This document shows, one piece after another, positions 17,520-26,549 of a stretch of DNA of 47,618 nucleotides (positions are counted from its first letter, which is position 1; each line of letters begins with the position of its first letter). The stretch comes from Deltaproteobacteria bacterium. GTDB lineage: Bacteria; Bdellovibrionota; Bdellovibrionia; Bdellovibrionales; Bdellovibrionaceae. The translations under genes were made by a program, and so were the position numbers. The notes under the pieces were generated by a model. That model saw only the letters and a program-made list of their open reading frames with translations, did not search any database and was not told the origin of the DNA. The DNA is taken from positions 1-47,618 of the forward strand of contig JAFLCC010000020.1 of the NCBI GenBank assembly GCA_017302835.1, in the 5' to 3' direction.

Positions 17520-18391
17520 TCTATATTTTGCGCCTGTTCTTTTAACTTTTCAATTAAACCCTTAGCCTCAACCACGTGTTGGGTAATCTTTGCACTTTGT
17601 GATTTGGAGCCTATGGTATTAATCTCCCTGAGTAATTCTTGAGTGTAAAAGTCTATTTTCTTTCCTTCCGATTTTTTAGACAAAAGGAGGTTCTTGTAGT
17701 TCTTTAAATGCTCTTCCAACCGTTGAATTTCTTCAGCGATATCTGCTTTTTCCGCCAAAAAGAAAATTTCCTGCTGCACTTTTTGATCTTCAACCAACTC
17801 AACAGCTTTTGATTTTAATTTATCTTTCCATTTCTGGACAACTTCAACAACATTGATGGCTCTCTGCTTCTTAACAGAGGCAACTTCCAAAACGAGTAAG
17901 TTTAAAAGTTGAAGCAATTCCTTCTTGATCGAGTGTCCTTCCCGGACTCTTTCAAGATGGCACTTTTCAACTCCCTCTTTAAATATTTTTAAAACCATCT
18001 GACTTTCAGCCTTAGAAATATCAGTTTCCTCATGCACCTGAATAACAGGAGCTATGGATAAAATATCCTTTATGGAAACATGAGGAGATAGTTTCAATTG
18101 TTTTTGCAACTTACTTATTTCAATACTAATTTTACTAGCCAAATCCATATCTCCTTGGATTTTAGCATCTGACAGATTTCTTTTAATCTTACGATGACAG
18201 AAGACATCGACGGTACCTCTTTGAAAAGTAATATTAAGAATCTTACGAAGTTCTGGCTCTAAAAAAACATACTCTTTTGGTAAATGAAACCTGGACTCTA
18301 GAAATCGACCATTTACTGACTTTAAATTGAATTCAATGCGAACATCTTTTGTTTCTATTTTTTGGGAACTAAACCCAGTCATGCTTATCAT
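17516..18391 (-). CDS. yicC: YicC-family endoribonuclease
   Basis: A 291-residue YicC-like protein; E. coli YicC is an endoribonuclease affecting sRNA stability. Family landmarks are the N-terminal SMTGFSS, FNLKSVNGRFLESRFHLP, the RGTVDVF strand, and the C-terminal DFYTQELLREINTIGSKSQ, with [19 protein letters not shown] at the end. ATG 18389-18391 is chosen over the TTG one codon upstream. Position before gmk matches the common yicC-gmk-rpoZ order. Confidence 0.93.
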   Translation of the reverse strand: MISMTGFSSQKIETKDVRIEFNLKSVNGRFLESRFHLPKEYVFLEPELRKILNITFQRGTVDVFCHRKIKRNLSDAKIQGDMDLASKISIEISKLQKQLKLSPHVSIKDILSIAPVIQVHEETDISKAESQMVLKIFKEGVEKCHLERVREGHSIKKELLQLLNLLVLEVASVKKQRAINVVEVVQKWKDKLKSKAVELVEDQKVQQEIFFLAEKADIAEEIQRLEEHLKNYKNLLLSKKSEGKKIDFYTQELLREINTIGSKSQSAKITQHVVEAKGLIEKLKEQAQNIE

Positions 18392-18472
18392 CAAGTAAAA
18401 AGTGGCCGTTACCGCCCACCGCTCCTTCCAGAACCATGCCCGACAAATTACTAAATCTCAAGCCTGATTTTG

Positions 18473-19393
18473 TTATATCAGGTCATTTAGGTCTAAAGTT
18501 TGCATTTTATCGATGTTCATTATTTCTTTATCACGCTTAAACCAAGTTTTTTGTTTTTTTATTAACTTCATCGTTTGGCTCACTATCTCCTGGTGGAGGG
18601 CCTCGAGGTTCTCGATCTTTTTAATATCGTTCATATTAGGATGTGCATTCAGATACTGGACCACCTCTTTGTATCCCACACTGGTCATCGGTGCCCATTG
18701 TGAATATCCTTTTTCTAGCAGATTTTTAACTTCATCAATCAGACCATTTTCGAGCATCTGTTGGGTTCGTTTTTGAACAGAGACGAGCAGTTCACTTTTC
18801 TCGGCGGTAATACCGATTTTTAAATACTTATAAGGGAATTTCTTCTTTGCCTGATTAAAGTCTTCTTGAATTTGAGTCATCGATTTATTTTCTGAAACCA
18901 TGAGCTCGAAAGCTCTTTCAAGACGATAACTGTCGTTAGCTGAAATTTTCTGAGCATAAATAGGATCTCTTTCTTGAATCCACAAAAAGACTTCGGCTAA
19001 AGTCATTTTCTGAAATTCTCGATGAATTTTCTCCTTAATTTCCTGCGAAAGAGTTTTTACCGGGTACATCCCCTGCTCTAAAGCCTGAAAATAAAAGCCA
19101 GTCCCACCAACGACGAAAACAAGATCTTCCTTAATCTTATCTAAGGTTAAAAAAAAATCTCTGACATACTGACCTGCCGTCATCTCTTGAGGAAAGGAAA
19201 CGTAATCAAATAAATAATGAGGAACTTGCTCTCTTTCCATCAAAGTGGGTTTACTTGAACCTATATCCAGATCGCGATAAACTTGAATACTGTCACAGTT
19301 GATGATGGCAGCCTTGTATTTTAATGCCTGACGCAAAGCCCAGCTTGATTTTCCTGCAGCGGTTGGGCCCATCACAAAGATAAATTTTTTCAT
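18473..19393 (-). CDS. miaA: tRNA dimethylallyltransferase MiaA
   Basis: Transfers dimethylallyl to A37 of tRNAs reading UNN codons. The 306-residue protein carries the P-loop GPTAAGKS (9-16), INCDSIQVYRDLDIGSSKP (about 32-50), PHYLFDYV, the conserved VVGGTGFYFQALEQG (about 95-109) and the C-terminal helix with KKQKTWFKRD typical of MiaA. It lies 44 bp downstream of mutL; the mutL-miaA pairing is common. About 80 bp without a gene separates it from yicC. Confidence 0.96.
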   Translation of the reverse strand: MKKFIFVMGPTAAGKSSWALRQALKYKAAIINCDSIQVYRDLDIGSSKPTLMEREQVPHYLFDYVSFPQEMTAGQYVRDFFLTLDKIKEDLVFVVGGTGFYFQALEQGMYPVKTLSQEIKEKIHREFQKMTLAEVFLWIQERDPIYAQKISANDSYRLERAFELMVSENKSMTQIQEDFNQAKKKFPYKYLKIGITAEKSELLVSVQKRTQQMLENGLIDEVKNLLEKGYSQWAPMTSVGYKEVVQYLNAHPNMNDIKKIENLEALHQEIVSQTMKLIKKQKTWFKRDKEIMNIDKMQTLDLNDLI

Positions 19394-19436
19394 TTTTTAA
19401 AACTCTTATTTATCATTTTATTATTCAAATTATGAC

Positions 19437-21254
19437 TCAAACAATTCTTCCAAAATCTCTTTCAATCTGCTTAAAAGGAAACTCCACATTGACTGGTCGA
19501 CCGTGTGGACAAAAACTTGATAAAGGGTACTCATCCATTTGGATTAATAGCTTTTGCATTTCATCACGACTCAAAGCTTGTCCCGCTCTGATTGCCGAAT
19601 GACAGGACATGCTGGCAATTAAGTCATTAAGTTTTTTTTCAAACACAAAACTTCCACCTAGATCTTTAACTTCTTCAACAAATTTTCGTACCAGCTCGAC
19701 CGCAGAACCTTCTTTTAATAGAGCTGGCAGGGCCACAATCCCAATGGTACCAGGACCTAGGAGTTCAAAATAAACTCCTAGCTTTTTAAGGTCCTTATCA
19801 TGTTGAATTAAGACTTCAATTTGATCTGTCTCCAAATCCAAACTTAATGGAATCAACAAGTTTTGAATCTCAATGTTATTTTCTTGATACTGCCCTTTGA
19901 GTTTTTCAAACAAAACTCTTTCGTGAGCCGCATGCTGGTCTACTAAAACCATTTTTTGTTCATCTTGACAGACAATATAGGTCAAATTTATCTGTCCAAC
20001 AACATGTAAGGATGCCCAACTAAACACGGTTGCTATTTGGTTTTCAAATTTTTCGATTTGAACCCATGGGGTATTTTTTTGTAAAGCGACCTCTGGCTGC
20101 TGGAAAGAGAAATCTTTTTGCTGGTATTGCTTTCGTTCAAACTCAAACTGAGGTAATTTATTTTGACTAACGATTTGATCAAAACCTTGATTTGATTTTT
20201 GATCAAAACGTGCACTTGAAACAGCTGGCTTCATTTCACGAAGGAGGTCATTTGAAGGACTTGCTTGCTCTTGTTTCCAAGGCGCTTTTTCAATTTCGTG
20301 CCTCAAACTTCGGTAAATCATTCGATAAATTAACTGTGAATTCAAAAATTTTATCTGGGATTTGGTAGGATGAATATTGACATCCACCTGCTCTGGCGGG
20401 ACTTCCATTTTAAGAATGACTTGGGGATACTCTCCATGCATTAAAAGATTCTGATAAGACTCCAAAATCGCAGCGACCATCACTTTATCTTGGACCCATC
20501 GATTTTGCACAAACAACCAGATATTTTTAGTGTTTTTCTCGACTTGGTAAGGACTACTAAAAACGCATTGAATTCGATAGCCGCCATCTTTCATCTCAAA
20601 GAAAAAATTTTGCTTTGAGTTTAAGACAGATTGAGCTCTTTCAGAGAGCAAAGTGACCTTGGGATAAAAATAAATTAATTTTCTATTTTCATAAACTTTA
20701 AACTCAACACCTGGTTGCGACAAGGCCATTGCTTTTACAACTTGCTTAATAAGGCCCTGTTCATAGGATGAGGACTTCAAAAACCTAAGCCGGACAGGGA
20801 CATTTTCAAACAAATTAGAAATTCGCAAATGAGTTCCTAGCGGACTTGATGTTTCTACCGTTGGCTGCCTTTTTCCAAATTGAGAACTGAGGCGGTAGGC
20901 CGTCTCTGAATCAGAGACCCGACTCACCATCTCAAAATCACTCACCGCAGATATAGAAGCAAGCGCTTCCCCCCTAAATCCATAGGAAGACAGGCACCAA
21001 ATATCATCAAACTTCAATATTTTGCTCGTTGCATGACGTTCCAGAGCCAGACCTAGGTCACTCCCTGGAATACCAATTCCATTATCAATAATTTCAACAT
21101 TTCGTCCCGAATTTTCAAAATGAACTTCTATCGCCGTGGCCCTGGCGTCTAAAGAATTCTCAATGAGTTCTTTGACCAAATGAGCGGGTCTTTCAACAAC
21201 CTCTCCAGCAGCAATTTGATCAATTACATTTTTATCTAATACTTGAATCGACAT
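19437..21254 (-). CDS. mutL: DNA mismatch repair protein MutL
   Basis: ATP-dependent matchmaker of mismatch repair. The 605-residue protein has the GHKL ATPase motifs: VVERPAHLVKELIENSLDA (about 19-37), EIIDNGIGI, ATSKI, YGFRGEALASI, then GTHLRI and the transducer domain with VDVNIHPTK (about 311-319). The C-terminal dimerisation domain contains LVDQHAAHERVLFE and ends with SCHSAIRAGQ and CPHGRPV. The CPHGRP box and the QHAAHER box are those of the endonuclease-active MutL class; the DQHAxxE(x)4E metal site appears intact (DQHAAHERVLFE). An AAGGA precedes the ATG. Confidence 0.96.
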   Translation of the reverse strand: MSIQVLDKNVIDQIAAGEVVERPAHLVKELIENSLDARATAIEVHFENSGRNVEIIDNGIGIPGSDLGLALERHATSKILKFDDIWCLSSYGFRGEALASISAVSDFEMVSRVSDSETAYRLSSQFGKRQPTVETSSPLGTHLRISNLFENVPVRLRFLKSSSYEQGLIKQVVKAMALSQPGVEFKVYENRKLIYFYPKVTLLSERAQSVLNSKQNFFFEMKDGGYRIQCVFSSPYQVEKNTKNIWLFVQNRWVQDKVMVAAILESYQNLLMHGEYPQVILKMEVPPEQVDVNIHPTKSQIKFLNSQLIYRMIYRSLRHEIEKAPWKQEQASPSNDLLREMKPAVSSARFDQKSNQGFDQIVSQNKLPQFEFERKQYQQKDFSFQQPEVALQKNTPWVQIEKFENQIATVFSWASLHVVGQINLTYIVCQDEQKMVLVDQHAAHERVLFEKLKGQYQENNIEIQNLLIPLSLDLETDQIEVLIQHDKDLKKLGVYFELLGPGTIGIVALPALLKEGSAVELVRKFVEEVKDLGGSFVFEKKLNDLIASMSCHSAIRAGQALSRDEMQKLLIQMDEYPLSSFCPHGRPVNVEFPFKQIERDFGRIV

Positions 21255-21338
21255 CGAGTAATCCTTACCTTCTCTTTAAACTCAACGCAAGAGGTGTTTA
21301 AATGCGAGATGTTTATTGCGAGGTTTTCAAACACGAGC

Positions 21339-22211
21339 TTAAAATTCAAATAAGGCCGATAAATTATAGGCAAAATACCTTTGGGCTTCAATGTAATATT
21401 TGACATCAGACCTGATGGACATGTTATTGATTCTAAAAGCCAAACCTAAACGTAAAAGAACTCCCAAAGTCATGTCATCCATTGGATAATCTGTAGTATA
21501 GGAGTTCGTCGTATTCCTTAGAGAAGTGACAAAATGCGAGTACCTAAACATTGGACCAAATCCATAACTTATAAAATGAATCTTACTTTGCGGATAAATA
21601 GTATCAAAAGTAAAATCAGTATGAAGGATCCACCCGCTAGCTTTTTCTTTAGTGATTTCTTCATAATATTTTGGCGCACCAAAATAGAGTAAAATACTGG
21701 CATCTGTAGACATTTCCCCAGAAAATAAAGTGTTCATACCGACCACGCGATACCCTATCAGAGTTAAATTGGCAGTCCGATGCTGACTCATGGTATCCTC
21801 AGCATAATTCATTTGCTCGATGATAATTCCCCGGTATCGACTTGTATAAAAAGGTTTTCTTGGCTTTTCTTTAGATGCTTTCTTTTCGGCCGGTTTTTCT
21901 TTTAAATTTCTTCTTTGTACTTGTTTCTTTTCCTTTGATATCAATTGAATTTCTGAATCAGATACATACCCGCTCATTCCTGGTTTAACAGAAACGAAAT
22001 AAAAAACATTTGCAAATTTTTTTGTCGAAATATTAAAAAGCTTGCCTCGAGGCAACTCTGCAATAACTGGCGCATTGAAATCAGGAGAAGAGTAAACATA
22101 GGGGTATTCACCGGTGACTTTGGCCATTTGGTTTTGTGCCAGAATTTTAAAGCTAAATAGTCCAATCAAGGCCAAAACAAATTTAGCGACAGTTAGGGGG
22201 CTTACAACCAT
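21339..22211 (-). CDS. Exported SH3-domain plus beta-barrel-like protein
   Basis: A 290-residue exported protein. The signal peptide (about 1-26, ending KILAQ) is followed by a bacterial SH3-like domain (about 28-93, YVYSSPDFNAPVIAELPRG ... GYVSDSEIQLI), a Lys/Arg/Glu-rich linker (about 95-120), and an amphipathic strand-rich C-terminal domain finishing with YNLSALFEF. A terminal Phe with alternating hydrophobic residues is the usual BamA recognition feature of outer-membrane barrels. Start overlaps the preceding glycosyltransferase by ten bases. Function unknown; a peptidoglycan or surface-contact role is possible. Confidence 0.65.
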   Translation of the reverse strand: MVVSPLTVAKFVLALIGLFSFKILAQNQMAKVTGEYPYVYSSPDFNAPVIAELPRGKLFNISTKKFANVFYFVSVKPGMSGYVSDSEIQLISKEKKQVQRRNLKEKPAEKKASKEKPRKPFYTSRYRGIIIEQMNYAEDTMSQHRTANLTLIGYRVVGMNTLFSGEMSTDASILLYFGAPKYYEEITKEKASGWILHTDFTFDTIYPQSKIHFISYGFGPMFRYSHFVTSLRNTTNSYTTDYPMDDMTLGVLLRLGLAFRINNMSIRSDVKYYIEAQRYFAYNLSALFEF

Positions 22212-22903
22212 TTAATTTGCCAAACCTTATAAAAGGCCTCCAGAACTATTTTCATAGACATTTTGCTTTTTCCAACTCGACGGTCTTCAAACACAATGGG
22301 AACTTCCTGAAATTTAAATCCATTTTTACAGGCTTTATATTTTAACTCAATTTGAAAACTATACCCATTTGAACTGACCCGATCTAAACCTATTTTTCTT
22401 AGTACACTCTGGTTCCAAGAGTTAAAGCCACCCGTCCAATCATTAATGGGAAACCCCAAGATCCATCGTGAATAAAGACTTCCTCCCTTTGAGATTATTT
22501 TCCTCAAAATCCCCCAATTCACAGTTTCTCCGCCGGGAACATAGCGGGAACCTATGCAAAAATCACATTCAGACCAAGCCTGTTGATGTTTTTTTAAATC
22601 TATGGGTCGATGGGAAAAATCAGCATCCATTTCTATAAGATATTCATAGTTTCTTTCTAGCCCCCATTTAAACCCAGAGATATACGCCCGACCCAAACCT
22701 TCCTTTTTTTCTCTTAACAATAAATTTACTTGATTTGGAAATTCTTTAGACAATTGTAAAACGATATCAGAAGTTCCATCCGGCGAACTATCATCTACAA
22801 TTAAAATATGAAATCCTAAGTCCTGCTTTAGAATCTCTCTGATAATGGTTTCGATGTTTTCTTTTTCATTATAGGTAGGTATAATAACAAGTGAATTATT
22901 CAT
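22202..22903 (-). CDS. GT2 polyprenol-phosphate mannosyltransferase-like glycosyltransferase
   Basis: A 233-residue GT-A fold glycosyltransferase of the dolichol/polyprenol-phosphate mannose synthase type. Motifs: IIPTYNEKENI (about 6-16), ILIVDDSSPDGT (about 33-44), GLGRAYISGF (about 69-78), the metal-binding EMDADFSH (about 92-99), DFCIGSRYVPGG and NDWTGGFNSW. Such enzymes charge a polyprenyl carrier with a sugar that is later used for envelope glycans or protein glycosylation. No C-terminal GtrA membrane domain is present. It starts a minus-strand run with the SH3 protein and mutL. Confidence 0.85.
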   Translation of the reverse strand: MNNSLVIIPTYNEKENIETIIREILKQDLGFHILIVDDSSPDGTSDIVLQLSKEFPNQVNLLLREKKEGLGRAYISGFKWGLERNYEYLIEMDADFSHRPIDLKKHQQAWSECDFCIGSRYVPGGETVNWGILRKIISKGGSLYSRWILGFPINDWTGGFNSWNQSVLRKIGLDRVSSNGYSFQIELKYKACKNGFKFQEVPIVFEDRRVGKSKMSMKIVLEAFYKVWQIKWL

Positions 22904-22944
22904 GCTTGAAATCTAGATTTTTTTTTTCTAGGTAGCAAGTTCTT

Positions 22945-23310
22945 TTAGGTTTTTCGCGTTGGCAAATTTAATGGGAAAAATAAATTTTTTATTTCATCTT
23001 TTTTGCGATCTGCCAATTTCGCTTTCACCTTCTCACAAGCTAAGGCTTTGTTTTTCATATACAAAACAGGATCAAAACCACACTTTTGGCAAATTAAAAA
23101 GAGACGCCAACGGGTTTGTAGACAAATTTCGCCAATAATAAGATTGACCGCAAAAATTAATAAAAAACTGGGACTCAGTTCTAAAGTTATAAAATAATTT
23201 ATACAAATTGCAACAATCAGAGCTAAAAAAACATGTCCAAAAGAAAGATGTTTTCTATCAAAAAACATTTTTGGAGATTTACAAAATGCACAGTATCCAT
23301 GAACCTTCAT
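22945..23310 (-). CDS. Small membrane protein with two CxxC motifs
   Basis: A 121-residue protein. The N-terminus has YCAFCKSPK (CxxC) and a central LICQKCGFDP (CxxC); four cysteines in this arrangement suit a zinc ribbon split by two membrane-spanning segments (about 30-46, VFLALIVAICINYFI, and about 50-68, PSFLLIFAVNLIIG). The C-terminus is Lys-rich. No family recognised; it is upstream of the glycosyltransferase gene on the same strand and may be in its operon. Confidence 0.65.
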   Translation of the reverse strand: MKVHGYCAFCKSPKMFFDRKHLSFGHVFLALIVAICINYFITLELSPSFLLIFAVNLIIGEICLQTRWRLFLICQKCGFDPVLYMKNKALACEKVKAKLADRKKDEIKNLFFPLNLPTRKT

Positions 23311-23453
23311 ACTTTATATTTTAGTTACCTTTTCCAGAACTTTGTTCTTTTTTGTAAAACTCAGACCATATCTAGACTGACAACCTCTTGGACTAAGGCA
23401 CAGATTCCATAATTCCTATTTCGACTGTCCTCTTCATGGTTTAAACTTGACTC

Positions 23454-24113
23454 ATGCTAGGTTCATTAAATTTCACTTTTCTTTTTTCTATAGTTTTAAT
23501 TTTAACGTTCCTTCCTCCCAAAGGAAACACTTCCGAAGATGATCCCTATGAAATTACTTATGACCAACTTATTGATAAGATTAGATCCAAGCAGAAGAAC
23601 TACACTCAAAAAAGAGCTCTCACTGCCTGGGATCAAGTATCCATCTATCCCAGTTTTAGTTTTATTCAATCAATGATTCAGATTAATTCAAAAGAAAAAC
23701 AAAATTATTTTCAAAACGGCATGCAGATTGGAATTGGCATGGAATTATTCTCAACATCCTGGTTTGCAGAAACAGCCTATCGTAATTTTGGAGTTACCAA
23801 ATCAAATAGTTATGAATTAACACTCAGAGAGTTGGATTTCAAAGTTGGTTACAAAAACCTCATCACCAACTCCATGGACTTACGGGCCTCTGTTGGTGTC
23901 AGCACTAGGAATTTTCGTCTAACAAACGAAGAGATAGGTTTCCATGACGAAAGTAAGAACCCCGCTTTAATCTCGGCACTGGGAATCTTTTCAACTATCC
24001 AAGATGCACCTTTAATCTTAGGCATGGAAGCTAATTACCGTAGCCTTCTCGTTTCCAGTCCATCGGATAAAGGTTCCCTTGGACTTGATCTTATTTTTAT
24101 GGGATATTTTTAA
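23454..24113 (+). CDS. Outer-membrane beta-barrel-like protein
   Basis: A 219-residue protein with a signal peptide (about 1-25, FTFLFSIVLILTFLPP) and a mature part with Lys-rich beginning and alternating strands typical of small OmpA/OmpW-like barrels (for example QIGIGMELFSTSWFAETAYR, ELTLRELDFKVGYKNL) ending LDLIFMGYF with a terminal Phe. There is no strong SD before ATG 23454. Function unknown. Confidence 0.6.
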   Translation: MLGSLNFTFLFSIVLILTFLPPKGNTSEDDPYEITYDQLIDKIRSKQKNYTQKRALTAWDQVSIYPSFSFIQSMIQINSKEKQNYFQNGMQIGIGMELFSTSWFAETAYRNFGVTKSNSYELTLRELDFKVGYKNLITNSMDLRASVGVSTRNFRLTNEEIGFHDESKNPALISALGIFSTIQDAPLILGMEANYRSLLVSSPSDKGSLGLDLIFMGYF

Positions 24114-24147
24114 GAGAAAGATTAAATTTTAATGACGGAAGACACTC

Positions 24148-24696
24148 ATGATTTTTTTTAGCAATCTTCAGTTTAAATCAAAAAAAAGCATCGTTTTTCT
24201 TTTATGGTTTTTTAAAAACCCCCTTGAACAAATTAAAAAATTACCTGATTGGTCTTTACGCAACCTCCTTATCGTTCACTTTCTTTTTTCCATATTTTCT
24301 GGTTTTTTAGCTGGAGCTGTTAGCCTTAACAAGTGGAATATCTTTTTTGGAATTTTAATTTTTCCATTTATTTCCCTCGTTCTTACTGTGGTTTTATCCA
24401 CTTTTTTTTATTATTATTTTCAAGTTTTTGAAAGAAGAACTGTTAGCTTTTTAAAGATTTTAACTATTGTTATATTTGCTAACTTCCCATTTTTCATTTT
24501 ACAGATTGCTTCCAACTATATTTCATCCGTAAGCCTCATTGGTTTATTATTTACTGGAATGCTCATTATTGTGGGGTTAACAGAAAACTTAAAAATGTCA
24601 AAAAAAAGAGCCCTACGCCTTGTTGGAGTCATTTGGTTCATCATTCTCTTGGTCTGGATATGGAACAAAATCTCAGTCTCTAAAATGGATTTCTGA
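24148..24696 (+). CDS. Polytopic membrane protein, Yip1-like
   Basis: A 182-residue hydrophobic protein with about five membrane segments and an N-terminal amphipathic part containing FKNPLEQIKKLPDWSLRN. The layout (short cytoplasmic N-terminus, five helices, terminal basic tail) resembles bacterial Yip1-domain proteins, but no motif decides it. A GGAAG precedes the ATG. It is 34 bp behind the barrel gene, so probably co-transcribed, and converges on dut. Confidence 0.5.
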   Translation: MIFFSNLQFKSKKSIVFLLWFFKNPLEQIKKLPDWSLRNLLIVHFLFSIFSGFLAGAVSLNKWNIFFGILIFPFISLVLTVVLSTFFYYYFQVFERRTVSFLKILTIVIFANFPFFILQIASNYISSVSLIGLLFTGMLIIVGLTENLKMSKKRALRLVGVIWFIILLVWIWNKISVSKMDF

Positions 24697-24722
24697 GAGC
24701 CTATTTAAAAAGCCTTAGGCTC
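24697..24722. terminator. Candidate convergent terminator between membrane gene and dut
   Basis: GAGCCTA (24697-24703) and TAGGCTC (24716-24722) form a 7-bp stem with a 12-nt loop. On the minus strand a nested AGCC-TAA-GGCT stem (24721-24711) is followed by a run of Us (AAAAA 24707-24711 on the plus strand). The stem covers the dut stop codon. Short for an intrinsic terminator, so only tentative. Confidence 0.4.
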
Positions 24723-25155
24723 TTCCCGTAGAGCCAAAGCCACCAAGGCCTCTTTCTGTTTCACTTAAGCTTTCTTTCAAATCGAATTCAGCTTGCAACA
24801 CGGGACACAATACCAGCTGGGCGATACGATCCTGATCTGAAATTTCTATGGGTTCTTTTCCTAAATTAATAAGAATAATTTTAACCTCTCCACGATAATC
24901 AGCATCAATGGTTCCCGGAGTGTTGAGTAAGGTCATTCCCTGCTTAATTGCCCAACCACTACGAGGTCGTGCTTGAATTTCAAAGCCTTCAGGGAGTTCA
25001 AAACTGAGACCTGTAGGAACTAAAGCACGCTCTCCAGGATTTAAAATCACTTTTTGACTTAACTGCGCCCTCACATCAAAACCACTCGAGCTTTTAGATT
25101 GATAAGAAGGAAGATCGCCCTTGTAGTTTTCTAATTTTTTAACTTTAATTTTCAC
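24715..25155 (-). CDS. dut: Deoxyuridine 5'-triphosphate nucleotidohydrolase
   Basis: Hydrolyses dUTP to dUMP, keeping uracil out of DNA and feeding thymidylate synthesis. The 146-residue protein has the five trimeric-dUTPase motifs: SGFDVRA (I), PRSGWAIKQG (II), NTPGTIDADYRGEVKIILIN (III, with catalytic Asp), RIAQLVLCPV (IV) and RGLGGFGSTG (V). Starts at GTG 25153-25155 after an AGGA. It sits downstream of the M16 peptidase gene, as in many pnp-M16-dut clusters. Confidence 0.97.
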   Translation of the reverse strand: MKIKVKKLENYKGDLPSYQSKSSSGFDVRAQLSQKVILNPGERALVPTGLSFELPEGFEIQARPRSGWAIKQGMTLLNTPGTIDADYRGEVKIILINLGKEPIEISDQDRIAQLVLCPVLQAEFDLKESLSETERGLGGFGSTGRA

Positions 25156-25211
25156 TTTTTTATTCCTTTTAAATTCTTATATTCCCAATTTTTCTAATAT
25201 TCCTTATTTAC

Positions 25212-26501
25212 CTATTCAAACTGAGTCCACCATTGAGATTTTTTTTCAACACCTGGCCCCATTAATATTCCAGATAATTTACTCATATCTAAATATTTTT
25301 CAATATATTCATGTACTGAATCAAAATTAATTTTTTCTATTTCCCTTTGAATCATTTTTACACTTTTACTTTTTTTAAAAATCAATTCATTGACAGCTAA
25401 GGAATTCATTCTGTTTTCAATATCTTCAGAACCTAACAACACGCTTCCCTTTATTTGATTTTTGTAAAACTCAACATCTTTTTTTGAGACTCCCTTTTTC
25501 TTAATTTCCTTTAAATCTTTAAAGATAACTCTCATCAATTCTTGAACTTTCTTCCCATCACAGGCTGCTTGCACCGTTAAAAAACCAGCATCTTTCATGG
25601 TGTGAAGCGAGCTTTGAATGGAATAGGCTAAGCCCTTTTGTTCACGAACACTTTGAAATAATTTGGAAGTCATCCCCCCACCAATAAGTGAGTTAACAAT
25701 AAAAGCTTCCATTCTTAGCTCATCCGTAAAAGTCGAAGAAGGGATGGCTAACAACACATGGGTCTGTTCAATTTTCTTTTCCTTCACCATTCGAATCAAA
25801 TTAAAAACAGGCCTCTCATGACCTTTTTCATTGATCAGTGCCTCCGAAGATATAGTTTTAAATTGTTTATTTTTTTTAAACTGTTGATTTAAAAAGTTTT
25901 CTATTTTTTTATGATCGAGGTTTCCAGCACAACTGATAACCAAATTTTTACCGTGATAAAAAGAATGATAATATTCGTAAACTTGCTTTTCATTTAAATG
26001 GTGAATTGTAGAAATTTTTCCTAAAATAGGTTTACCTAAAGGATGATCTTTATAAACGCCTTCTAATAAATAGTCGTAAATGATATCATCTGGGGCGTCC
26101 TCGCTCATTCCAATCTCTTGAATCACCACACTTTTTTCAGTCTTAAAGTCCTTTTCTGTGAACTTCATGTTTGAAGTGATATCAATTAAAACATCCAAGG
26201 CCGTTTTCCAATTTTCCTTTAAAACCAAACCATGGAAGCAAGTATGTTCTTTAGAGGTAAAAGCGTTTAAATCCCCCCCGTAGGATTCTAAAGACTGGGC
26301 AATTTCTAAAGCAGATCTATTTTTTGTTCCTTTAAAAGTTAAGTGCTCTAAAAAATGAGTCACACCAGCCAGTTTTGGATTTTCAAAACGAGAGCCTATA
26401 TTGAGCCAAAAACCCACTGAAAATGACATAGAATACGGATGCTGTTCTGTTACCAGCGTCGCTCCACCTTCAAGGACTGATTTATTAAATTGAACTTTCA
26501 T
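25212..26501 (-). CDS. M16-family zinc metallopeptidase
   Basis: A 429-residue processing-peptidase-like M16B enzyme with the inverted zinc motif HFLEH (H49-H53) in GVTHFLEHLTFKGT, and a downstream acidic helix with VVIQEIGMSEDAPDD (the Glu ligand near residue 125). The C-terminal M16 half contains SLIGGGMTSKLFQSVREQKGLAYSI, the usual R/Y substrate-binding region. Related genes lie between pnp and dut in many bacteria. ATG 26499-26501 is chosen; the upstream ATG at 26510 lies inside the hairpin described separately and the 26537 start would also run through it. Cytoplasmic; substrate unknown. Confidence 0.9.
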   Translation of the reverse strand: MKVQFNKSVLEGGATLVTEQHPYSMSFSVGFWLNIGSRFENPKLAGVTHFLEHLTFKGTKNRSALEIAQSLESYGGDLNAFTSKEHTCFHGLVLKENWKTALDVLIDITSNMKFTEKDFKTEKSVVIQEIGMSEDAPDDIIYDYLLEGVYKDHPLGKPILGKISTIHHLNEKQVYEYYHSFYHGKNLVISCAGNLDHKKIENFLNQQFKKNKQFKTISSEALINEKGHERPVFNLIRMVKEKKIEQTHVLLAIPSSTFTDELRMEAFIVNSLIGGGMTSKLFQSVREQKGLAYSIQSSLHTMKDAGFLTVQAACDGKKVQELMRVIFKDLKEIKKKGVSKKDVEFYKNQIKGSVLLGSEDIENRMNSLAVNELIFKKSKSVKMIQREIEKINFDSVHEYIEKYLDMSKLSGILMGPGVEKKSQWWTQFE

Positions 26502-26502
26502 G

Positions 26503-26534
26503 AAAAACATCTTCTTATTAGAAATAAGAAGATG
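26503..26534 (-). terminator. 12-bp perfect hairpin with U run between pnp and M16 gene
   Basis: Arms 26508-26519 and 26523-26534 are perfectly complementary (12 bp, 3-nt loop); on the minus strand the stem is followed by TTTTT (26507-26503), and it starts 15 bp after the pnp stop. It is therefore a candidate intrinsic terminator or processing/stabilising stem at the end of the rpsO-pnp transcript. It also covers the purine-rich AAGAAG that would serve as ribosome-binding site for the M16 gene. Confidence 0.6.
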
Positions 26535-26549
26535 CAAGAATTGATTTGG

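Noticed and set aside
18463-18482. CCTGAT/ATCAGG hairpin near the miaA stop
   Set aside because: Only 6 bp with an 8-nt loop and no U run on either strand; not a convincing terminator.
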